From the NCBI GenBank assembly GCA_023053685.1, contig JALIGW010000013.1, positions 16,219,501-16,283,500 on the forward strand: a stretch of DNA of 64,000 bases. Reading direction: 5' to 3'. The position numbers and the translations under genes are program-made. A model generated the notes under the pieces. That model did not search any database. It was not told the DNA's origin and worked only from the letters and a program-made list of their open reading frames with translations. Shown piece by piece: positions 44,072 to 54,841 of the stretch. The DNA is from Diadophis punctatus similis. Lineage: Eukaryota > Chordata > Lepidosauria > Squamata > Dipsadidae. Position 1 is the stretch's first letter. Each line of letters opens with the position of its first letter.

Positions 44072-45114
44072 CCATATTTTTCGGAGTATAAGACACACTT
44101 TTTTACCCCCCAAAAGAGGGTGAAAACTTGGGTGCGTCTTATACATCGAATGTAGCCCCACCCAGCCACCCCCACTCTTTGATCTTTGCCTGCCAGCAAT
44201 TTACCTTTTTGCAGCAAACAGCAGCAGAGCCTCATTAGCCACTGATTATCTGCCTCCCGACATTCAGCTAATTATGGCAAACCCACGTGCTAAATTCACA
44301 AAAAATGAAAGTGAAACTAAAGCTGCACGGAGTCAAATTGCTGGAGGGAGTCAAATTCTTGTGCTATCCAGACTGTGCTGAAACTGGCTGTTTTTTTTGC
44401 TGCAAGAAGGTAAGTCAATAACTATAAATGCCTATAGAATGTTCACATTATTAAACTTATTTTTAAAGATCATTTCATTATTGTTCTAGACCAGGGGTCT
44501 CCAACCTTGGCAACTTTAAGACTTATGGACTTCAATTCCCAGAGTTCTGGGAGTTGAAGTCCACAAGTCTTAAAGTTGCCAAGGTTGGAGACCCCTGTAA
44601 ATCTAGACAACTTAACAAAATGAAGAAGCTGTTTAAAATAAATGCTTGATCTGAAGAGGCCCAGTGCTATTGTATCTTCTTTTAAATAGCAGAGAATACT
44701 TCCAGAAAGCCACATCAATTTTAAAGATCTGTAAAAGTATAAACTGAAATGTCCTGTTTTAGTATTAAGTATTAGTATTAAGTATTAGTATTAAAATAAG
44801 GCAGCTGAATTAAACCCTGACTTAGTCATGTTTGGAGTAGATCTATTTAAATAATTGGGAGGAATTAGTGTAATTACATTTAAGAAAACTTTCTGGGATT
44901 AATATACTGCCATAATGTACATTTCTCCAATTCTTTGCTATTTCTATGGGTCAGACACACATGCACAGAAATACACAGCAAACAGTGTATATCATCTGTG
45001 CTGTTTGCTGTTTGGCAAATTGCTTGGAGGCAGAGGCCTTTTTTCCTTGTTTTCCTCCCCCAAAACTAAGGTGTGTCTTATACTTCTGTGCGTCTTATAC
45101 TCCGAAAAGTACGG
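44072..45114. mobile_element. Tc1/mariner-like non-autonomous element, about 1 kb
   Basis: Ends CCATATTTTTCGGAGTATAA and (complement of right end) CCGTACTTTTCGGAGTATAA, with TA at 44070 and 45115. Same end type as the 18444 MITE. No transposase frame recognised. Contains the palindromic hAT MITE at 44492. Confidence 0.85.
44492..44597. mobile_element. near-perfect palindromic hAT MITE, 106 bp
   Basis: CAGGGGTCTCCAACCTTGG at the left and its complement at the right. Both arms run almost to the centre (CCCAGAGTTCTGGG) with very few mismatches. Left flank TTCTAGAC reappears as ATCTAGAC after a 3-bp TAA offset on the right. Confidence 0.92.
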
Positions 45115-45752
45115 TATGTGTTCTGTGTGCATCTGAGCATTCCTGAGACCAGGAATCTGAACTAAGAAATTATTAGTGAAGCAGGTTTTCTAAACAAAGG
45201 TCTCACCTAAGTGACCATGGTCTTAAAAACAATCTAAACAGATGACTAAAAGGACAGTTAGAAACAGAATTAATAACAAGGTTAAAATTTACAGGTTAAA
45301 AATAAAAGAACCAAAATTAAAAAATTCAGAAGTTAACCAGGTGGAGGGAGTGCTCTCAAACCACCACCCATTCATAGGGTTGCATCACAAACTTAGGACC
45401 CCACCCCATGCTAATGAGCAGACCTAGGACTTAACATTTTTCCAGAAAACCAGAAGAGTAGAGGATGTTGCCTCAACTCTGCAGGTAAGATGTTCCAAAG
45501 GGCAGGAGCAACAGCAGAGAAGGTCCTTTTCCTAGATTCTGAAATTCTTTGACTAATGGCATTCACAGCATCCCTTGCTTGCTTGGGTGGGACAGGTCAA
45601 TGTAATTGGGGTGAGATGGCTCCTCCAGTATTCTAGTACCAGGCCCATTTTAACTTTATTAGCTACTCAAATCATCAACATGAGATGGGCAACCATATAA
45701 ATTGAATGCATTTATGCATGCTTGACTGACTGACTGAATAGTCTATCTAGCC

Positions 45753-46086
45753 CAGAGGTGGGTTCCCCCCAGTTCGGACCAGTTCTATGGAACCGGTAGT
45801 AATTTGGCGGCCTGGGTCTCTGGAACTGGCAACGACCCAGGCCTGCTTTGCCCCTGAACCGGCTCTCTCAGTAGCGCCATCTTAGGCCTGCTTTGCCCCT
45901 GAACCGGCTCTCTCAGTAGCGCCATCTTGTTTTTTGCTTCTGCGCATGCACAGAAGCTGTTTTTTGCACACACGCAATGCACACACGCAATGCACATGCA
46001 ATGCACGCAATGCACACGCAACGCACGCACACACACAGCGCATCAAGGAGTGAACCGGCAGTGAAGAAAACCAGAACCCACTCCTG
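45753..46086. mobile_element. hAT MITE (CAGAGGTGGGTTCC family), 334 bp
   Basis: Ends CAGAGGTGGGTTCC and GAACCCACTCCTG. Exact duplications ATCTAGCC at 45745-45752 and 46087-46094. Interior holds a tandem duplication (CAGGCCTGCTTTGCCCCTG... twice) and a GCACACGCAATGCA repeat. Confidence 0.94.
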
Positions 46087-46724
46087 ATCTAGCCCCATGC
46101 AAAAAGAAACTTACCAGCAAATGAATACATGTGTGATGTCAAGCAGCATTTAAGAAACAAAAATAAAAATTTCCAAATTTACTTTCATAGAGCAGTAGCT
46201 CTGAAGACATACATTGCAAGATTTAGTAACGCCTCATGTGGCAGAATTATAGGCAATTATAGGCAAACTTATCTATCATATAGGTAATATTCTTTGTTAG
46301 GCAAAGTGAGTTGGTGAAATGAGTTCATGTCACAGCACCTGAGAAAATCATCAGTCCTCATATTCTCACTAAGGCAGATTTTTATTTAAAACATTTGTTT
46401 TATGTATCTGGAGCCATGCTCATGATTGATACTGGAGATCTTGAGCAACTCTTGTTTTAGGAAGAACCAATAAAATTCAATACCTCAAACTTATTTCACT
46501 GTAGTGGATCGAAACACTGGGTCAACCTATGCACTATAATCAGTACAAGTCAACCAATATTGCTACTTAACAATGCAAACCAATGCAGTTATAGTTCAGT
46601 GTAATGGAAAACAAATTGCATAATAATATCCTTAAGCAAGTGCTAGATAATTATATGTATTTTCACAGATCAAGCAACTAGAGCTAGTTCTGTTAACATT
46701 AGGGCTTTGCAAAGCTTTAAAATT

Positions 46725-46970
46725 AAAATTTATTTTTTATTATTTGTCAAGCGTATATAAGATTACAGTAAAAGTATAAACATGTATACAAGAGACGATT
46801 TTGAGTACATGGGAACATTAGGACAGGGACGGTAGGCACATTGGTGCGCTTATGCACGCCCCTTACAGACCTCTTAGGAATGGGGTGAGGTCAATAGTAG
46901 AAAGTCTTAGGTTAACGTTTTGGGATTTGGGGAAGAAACCACAGAGTCTGGTAGTGTATTCATAAGAGTT
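46725..46970 (-). mobile_element. Rex/CR1-like LINE 3' end
   Basis: Minus strand GACCTCACCCCATTCCTAAG, AGGTCTGTAAGGGGCGTGCA, ending in a TTGACAAATAATAAAAAATA tail. Same end as the 33336-34285 copy. Confidence 0.88.
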
Positions 46971-47450
46971 CATGAGAAGTACTCTATCAGAGTCATTTCA
47001 TGAAGCAATAAAAAGAACTGTTACCCAGTCTGTACATCTTGATATTACAAAGCAGCTATTGGAAGTCAAACTAGATTTATACACATGTAAAATAGATGTT
47101 TTGAAACCTCTTCAGCTATGAAACTTGTGAATGAAGATTTGAGTGAGTGCAAAGGTGTTTCCTTAAAAAGAGTTGGGCAGTATCTGTGCCTCATAACACT
47201 TCATTCTGATAAAATCAAGCCAACTGTGTTGCACAGTTGTACAACTGTAAAGCAAATGCAATGTTTTATTTAATAGCTGAGTCCGATTATTTTCATAATC
47301 ATAGCAGACGTTTTCTTCTGCATTTAGGAGTGAACTGACAGTCAGCTTGATCACAATTTATTGCAACAAGATTTTCAGTATCACAATTTGCTGAAAACAA
47401 TAATTTTCAGACAGTAAGGGACAAATTACAGATAATCCATATTTAAATCT

Positions 47451-47456
47451 TTTATT
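47451..47456 (-). terminator. candidate polyadenylation signal of SLC9A4
   Basis: AATAAA on the minus strand about 110 bp after the SLC9A4 stop; another lies at 47270-47265. AATAAA is common in AT-rich DNA, so this is only a position-based suggestion. Confidence 0.3.
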
Positions 47457-47565
47457 TTGCCTAGAACTTCTAAGAATACAAAAATTTTCCAATTAGAAGT
47501 TTCCAACAATTTATGAAACATTTGGAATGAAAATTGTCATCATAGCATGCAGCAAGGGTGAAGAT

Positions 47566-47945
47566 TCACTTTTTTCTTTGAGTAAAGTGTCTTTTGGACC
47601 GATAAACATGGTTTTTGCCTCTGGTTTCTGCTGCCCATACTACAACAGGTGCTGTAGGGCATGAGGCCCTGTTGACCTCATCCTCTGACTCAAGTTCCTG
47701 AGTATCAGTTTCAAGAACAGCATTAAGTTGAGGCTTCAGGGCTAAAAGTGGTTTTTGTATTCTGGCTCGCTGATCCTGTTGATTTGTTCTTTTCTGCCTT
47801 GTAAAACTGGCTGGTTTAGTTCGTGAATGCATTTGCTCCATTGGGAGAAATTCCTCCTGCTGGCGGTGTTTCTTCTGAAGTGACCTTGGTCCAGCCTCTG
47901 AATTATGCATCATGAAGACAGACTCGGAATCACTGCTACCATACC
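47566..47945 (-). CDS. SLC9A4: SLC9A4 last coding exon with stop
   Basis: 380 nt after acceptor TTTCAG, ending in TGA at 47568-47566. About 125 residues of low-complexity cytoplasmic tail rich in Gln, Lys and Arg, including [13 protein letters not shown], a basic middle ([16 protein letters not shown]) and an acidic patch (ELESEDEV). The SSDSES serine cluster resembles the DDDSSD stretch of mammalian NHE4. The remainder is divergent, as usual for NHE tails. Confidence 0.85.
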
Positions 47946-50900
47946 CTGAAATCAGAAAGAAATATCTACATAATTATAGAGGAGAAGTTGAAGACAATAA
48001 TATGGTGGCCATGTATTCTATTTGCAGAGATCCAGTGAGGTCCAGTTATTCACTACAGCTCCTGCTGACTCAGCAGTTTGAAAGCAGTGACTGTTAGTAG
48101 ATATATGAGTACCACTTCAGTGGACACATTAGTGGGGACATAAAAGGAGCCCCCCAAGTGGGCATTCCCAGGCAACAGTGATGTCACCTGCCATATTTTT
48201 AACCTGAAAGTGTCTTAGGTGCTTCTCACATGAATACAACAATGACCATTAGAACCAGCAATTGGACAATAAGCTAAACAAAGGATTACTTAGTCACAGT
48301 TTTGTTTATCATAGTGATATGCACTATATTTCTATTAAATTATAATTATTATACCTTTGCCTTATACAAAAAGACCATATAGATCTAGCTCTCTTTTCCC
48401 TTTGTTTTGTGGAGGTATCTCCTTTTCTTTGGTGCCACATAAACCGTGTCCATAATTTTAAAGATTCTTTTTAAACACAAATAAATCTTTATTAAAGACT
48501 GGACAAACTAGTGTAATGAAGAAACTAGGGCTCCTTATGGTTATTTATAAAAATAGTAACATTTCTAAATGATATTGGGTGGGGCAAAGATTCTTTAACT
48601 ACAAGTTCAAGATGAACACTGGATAAAGTATTGTAACCTTTGCACAGGTTCGCCTGGTGTACCAATTGCTACCATACTTGGAGAAGGAGGCTCTACTCAC
48701 GGTCACTAATGCCCTTGTCACCTCTCGATTGGACTACTGCAATGCGCTCTACGTGGGGCTGCCCTTGAAGAGTATTCGGAGACTTCAACTGGTGCAAAAT
48801 GCAGCTGCGCGTGCTGTGGTGGGTGTTTCAAGGTACACCCACGTGACACCTATACTCCGCCAGCTGCATTGGTTGCCCATTGGTCTCCGGGTACAATTCA
48901 AGGTGCTGATCATCATCTTTAAAGCCCTACATGGCTTAGGTCCAGGTTACCTCCAGGACCGCATTCTACCTTATTCTTCCCTTCGACCGGTTAGGTCCCA
49001 CAGAGTGGGTCTCCTCCAGGTCCCATCAGCCAAACAGTGCTGACTGGCAGGGCCTAGGGGAAGGGCCTTCTCTGTAGAGGCCCCTGCTCTCTGGAACCAA
49101 CTTCCCCCAGAGATCCGAACCATCCTCACCTTGCTGGCCTTCCGAAAAGCCATCAAAACATGGCGGGGTGAGTTTGAGACGACTTTATATCTGATGTCTC
49201 CCCCATGTATGTATGTTGTTTATATGTTTTTTTAATTGTTTTTAAATTGCCTTTTTTAATGATTTGTTTGGAGTTTTTTATAAAATGTTGTACGCCGCCC
49301 TGAGTCCTGAGGGAGTAGGGCGGCATGGAGAAACTGCCAAATAAATAAATAAATAAACACTTGTGTGCCACTCAGAGTCACTGATAGGGGATCATGGAAA
49401 TTATTAGAATAAATAAATAAAGTCTCCTTTTTTGCTAAATCCAATTGTCCAAAGCTTTGCTATATTGAGTCCAATGATTCATGTGAGTGTTCACCTCTCT
49501 TATGTGTATTATTAATACTTTGGGGCATTGAGCCAACTGCTGGACCATACAAGAGAAAACCTTCAAGATGAGCAAGATCTGCAATTAATAAATAGTTTTG
49601 TTTGCCAATGAAAAACAGGATGGGTTTGGGGCACATTTAATTATCAGGTTCAAAGAAGTTTAGCTTTAGGGCTCTTTAAAAATAAAAGATTGGTTGGTGT
49701 AAATCTTTCATTTTCATTATATGTCCAAGATAGCTTCTTTTAAAGAACTATACATATTATTTGGCACATTAAATGCTTCAGCGGAGTCATCTCTAATAAT
49801 ATGGCTGGAACTGTCATATTGAAAAGCAAATCTGAAGTAAAATATTGCACATGTATGCATGCACACGTAAGTGTGCGTGCATGTACATATACACATACAC
49901 ACATAAAATTGCCTCCAGAAGTTGTGGGTACTCCAGGGCTGGAGATTTTTAAAAATAGATTGGACAACCATTTGTATGAAATGTTATAGGGTTTCCTGTT
50001 TGAGTAGGAGGTTGGACTAGAAGACCTTCAAGGTACCTTCCAACTCCATTTTTCTAGTATATAATACAAACCTTAGCCCAGGGGTCGGCAACCCGTGACT
50101 CTGGAGCCGCATGCAGCTCTTTGGGCCCTCTGTTGTGGCTCCCTGTCCCATCATTGGTTGGCCCCGCCCCTCGCTGCTTTTAGTTCTTTTTTGGATATTT
50201 TTGGAAATCCGGGCTGAAGAAAAATCGCCAGCCCCGGCAGCGGCTTCCCTTCGGGCGATCCTCCCCTTCCCCTTCCTCCCCTCATGACCCTCTGGCCGGC
50301 TGTGGCTTAGACGGGAGTGTGCGCAAGCGTGGGGAGACCCTCCTCAAGTGAGCACCAAAGCACAGGAAAGGCGCATGCAAGGCGGGCGGGCGCTCACTTA
50401 GGGAGGGTCTCCCCACATGTGCGCATGCTTCTGGCTCAGCCACAACCAGCCAGGGCGTCATGAGAGGGGGAGGAGGAGGGTCGCTGGAAAGTGCAGGAAC
50501 GAAGCGCTCCTATACCTGCCTTCGCTGCACGTAAGGCAGCCTTCGCTTCCTGTCGCTTCGGGCTGGAGTTCGCACCCTCCACGTTCAGCTAAAGAGCTGC
50601 TGGGTGTGGGGTTAGGGTTAGGAGAGAAGCTGCATCCTGTTGAGCGCCTTTTCCTACAAGAAGGTCACGGAGCCACAAAACCTGGGTAGGCGTGGCTGGG
50701 GGATCATGTGACTGGGTGGCAGTGAGTGGCATTGAGTTGGCCACGCCCACCCAGGTTTTGTGGCTCCGGGTGTTTTGTTTTCTCTGGGAAACTGGCCCAA
50801 GTGGCTCTTTGAGTGTTTAAGGTTGCTGACCCCTGCCTTAGCCCATATTTTCCAGTAAATAGGGTCCAGAAATGAAAAATTACTTGTTTGCATTTTTTTT

Positions 50901-53900
50901 TACTGTATGTGTATTTTCTGATATGAAAATCCTGATATGAAACAAGTTTAATTGTCACATTGTTTTTTCATCTACAGCTCATGTTGCTATTTTTTTAATG
51001 AATTGCTTCCCTGTGCCTTTAACAAATGTAAAATACTTGAGAAAACATAGCTGCCTATTTATACCTATTTAGTAGTTAAAGATTAAGTGGAAACTAGAAC
51101 TGGGCTGGTAAAATCTGGACAACCATGTGATAGCAGAAATCCACCTTTTTGTACTATCTAATAGTTACCTAATTACAGCCATGTGTAAAATAATTTGGAA
51201 TTCATGGGGTCCAAGCAGAACTGCTTCTTTATAGCATCTGAGAGCTTTAAAGGCTACCACATTAGCCTAAAAAGTGACATGGCTGCTTTAAGGAATCAAG
51301 GGATTAGGGCAATTGTACCTTTAATATGAAACCTTAAAGAAGCTGTGTCTATATTCAGACTGCTTCCTTAAACTAAGGCATGGTATTCATATCGGACAAT
51401 GCTGTACAAATCTTATTTCGCTGTAAAAGATGTAGGGAAAAAATATCAGTTGTCTGTGATAATGAAATGAATATCATTTTAAATAATACCAATGCAAAAA
51501 GTGGGTATTTCTCAACCAGTGTTTTCCAGTTGTTTTGCAACTAAAATTTATACACTTGAAATAGTAAGCATTAGAAGAGCCGAGGTGGCGCAGTGGTTAG
51601 AGGCAGTACTGCAAGCCACTTTAGCTGACTGTGATCCGCAGGTCAGCGGTTCAAATCTCACCGGCTCAAGCTTGACTCAGCCTTCCATCCTTCCGAGGTA
51701 GGTAAAATGAGGACCCAGATTGTTGGGGGCAATGTAAATATATACATTGCTTAATGGTGTAAACCGCTTAGAGAGTGCTTGCACTGTGAGGCGGTATATA
51801 AATCTCACAAATAAATAAATAAATAAATAAAATCTGGAAAACACCAGATTGGTAAGCATTTTAAATTCTGATGGGCACTATCTCACAGAGTCATTGAAAG
51901 CAAAACTTTGCCAAGGTTGCATCTATCTGGAACGTGATGGATAAAAGCAAAATTAGTAAGGATTGCCAGTAATTTTCCATTTATTGTTTCAATCAAAAAG
52001 CCTTACCTGTTAGATCATCATCGTCAACCCTAGTTGTTCTTCTAATCAGTTGAGAATTACCGAAGGGCAGGGATAAATAACGTAGGCTTTTACTGGCAGC
52101 CTGTAGACAAAATAAAAAAAGAGGAGATACACATTTGCAGAAATGTGTATGGATTCCATTTTGAATTATCTGACTTCTAGTTATAGGGGAAAATGTGAAA
52201 ATATATAATTGAAATTAATGCAATTAATACTAACAATATCTTTTACTATAATGATAGTATCATTGCAAACTTATCTATCATGCATGTGGTATATATGAAT
52301 TCAAAATACTGGAATAGTTCCAATTCCCAACCTGTCCGGAGGCCCATTGTTCATCCTAATTTCTTTTGCAGCTAATTAAAAATCTCAAAGTCAGCTAATC
52401 TAACTACTGTTCATCCATATTACTTGAAATCTTGTCTTTCTAAAGTTTTTTTTTAATTAAATGCTTCCTGGTTGAACATTCCTTACAATGACAATAATAT
52501 TCTTCTGTTAATTCTTTTTTTAAAAAAAGAAAGGAAAATCAGTCACCCTACAGCTGATATGGTGCATCCAATGGCTACATCAATTGCTAATGAGCAGCAG
52601 TATACAGCATACCTATTTAGATACACCCGCCTCCATAGCATTTCCTTTGTACAAAACAAGAAAAGGAGTTAGAAATATAAGCTAATAAATTCAAGGGATG
52701 AGATTAAAAATAAGGGGTGGGATAAAATTAATAGTTTACAGCAATTTCATTCACTCTCCAAACTTGTAAAGCCTTGGAAACCATCCTTGCTCTCATTCAT
52801 ATTGATACACCATTCCATAGATTGTCTTGTAGACTTTAGCCTCTCAATCTATGGATTTATTGGATCGCATATTTTGCTATTTCTATGCTTTTATCCAATC
52901 ATTAGATAGCTTCTCTCGTGTTTATTTTGGCTGAAGCTTCAGCAATTTCCATACACTGTTGCATAAACCCCATAGCTTATTATGTGAGAGATACCTGCCC
53001 TCCCCATGGTAAGCTGTGACCTTTCCTTGTGGTCTGCCGCATGCTGTATCGATGTCGAATAAGGATTTCTTTGGCTTGCTCTTCACTTGTTTCTGTGGCA
53101 AGATTATATCTGTTGTATGATAGTGTCTGAAATGAGAAATGCATTACTTGATCTTCCTCGCCAGCTTAGATCCCAAACAATGCATGTAAAATGACCACTT
53201 TATAATAATGTGATTTTTGAAAATCATTACACTGAGAGCTTTTGGAAATAAATTCTTTGTGTGTCTAATCACACTTGGCCAAATAAAGTGTTCTATTCTA
53301 TTCTATTCTATTCTATTCTATTCTATTCTATTCTATTCTATTCTATTCTATTCTATTCTATTCTATCCTATCCTATCCTATCCTATCCTATCCTATCCTA
53401 TCCTATCCTATTCTATTCTATTCTATTCTATTCTATTCTATTCTAAATACCCTTCTCCAAGGGTGATTTCCATTGTAGTCAACTTGGCATGGTGTCTTTA
53501 CAAGAAAGGGTGCTGGTTCTCTGATTTTTGCTTTGGAGGAAATTCCCACATTTGCAAAAGTCTAAACATCCAGGAGATACAGGACACACTTGGAAGACAG
53601 ATTAACTCCAGGGATGATCGCCCATAATGCATAGGCCAGTGGTTCCCAAAGTGGGCGGTACCACCCCCCGGGGGCAGTGGGAACCCTTAGGGGGGGCGAT
53701 GAGAGGCAAGGGTGGTGACAGGGATGTGTGAGAGGGGCCGGGGGCGGTAGGTGGTTCACCATGCTTTTGCACTTGAAGCTCCGTCGCATTCCTCGCTCTT
53801 GTGTGCAGGGCAGCCCATTCTGAAAGAAAACGCGAGATGTTTTCTTTCAGAATGGGCTGCCCTGTACACAAGAGCGTGGAATGCGACGGAGTTACAAGTG

Positions 53901-54598
53901 CTAGGTATGATGCCCGTCTCGTGGCCCACCCAGCCCCCACCCAGGCTCCGCTCCGCATGACTGGTCACCCCAAATTGCATCCCACCGCGTGACGGGCATC
54001 CTACCTAGCACTTGAAGCTCTCTCACATTCCTCACTCTTGTGTGCAGGGCAGCCCATTCTGAAAGAAAACGTGAGATGTTTTCTTTCAGAATGGGCTGCC
54101 CTGCACCCAAGAGCATGGAATGCAACGGAGTTACAAGTGCTAGGCACTGAGCACGGCACAGTGATGAGGGAAGCCGACCGCTCCCGAAGCTGCTCGGGCG
54201 AGTGCTCGCAGACCCATGGGAAGGCCCTGTTGTGGAACCTGTGCGTGCGCAGACTTTCCCGCCCGGCGTCCCTGTCGCCTAGCAACCCAGCGCACACAAT
54301 TCGGCGGGTTTCCCTCCAGCATGGCGCACCCACAGATTGAGATCGACCCCACCAAGGTGCCTGTGGCCTTCGGCCGCCGAGGCCTCCCCAAGCTCAATGA
54401 AGAGCTGCAACACCCCAAGCTGCTGACGCGGCAGCCAGACTTGATGGTGCTCTGCGACCTAGTGCACGACCCGGAGAATGCTTACCAAACCATTGGCCTG
54501 GGTGAGTGGTGGTGGCGGCCTGGCCACGGCTGGCAGGAGGGAAGGGAAGGGAGGGAAGAAAGAAAGAAAAAGGAAAGAAAGAAAGAGGGAGGGAGGGA

Positions 54599-54689
<91 letters not shown>

Positions 54690-54758
54690 GGCAGGAAGGA
54701 AGGAAGACAGACAGAAAAAGAAAGGAGGGAGGAAAGGGAAGGGAGGGAAGAAAGAAAG

Positions 54759-54841
<83 letters not shown>

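Noticed and set aside
48657..49043. A 128-codon host gene
   Set aside because: It is the L2 LINE C-terminal block, with the L2 3' UTR behind it.
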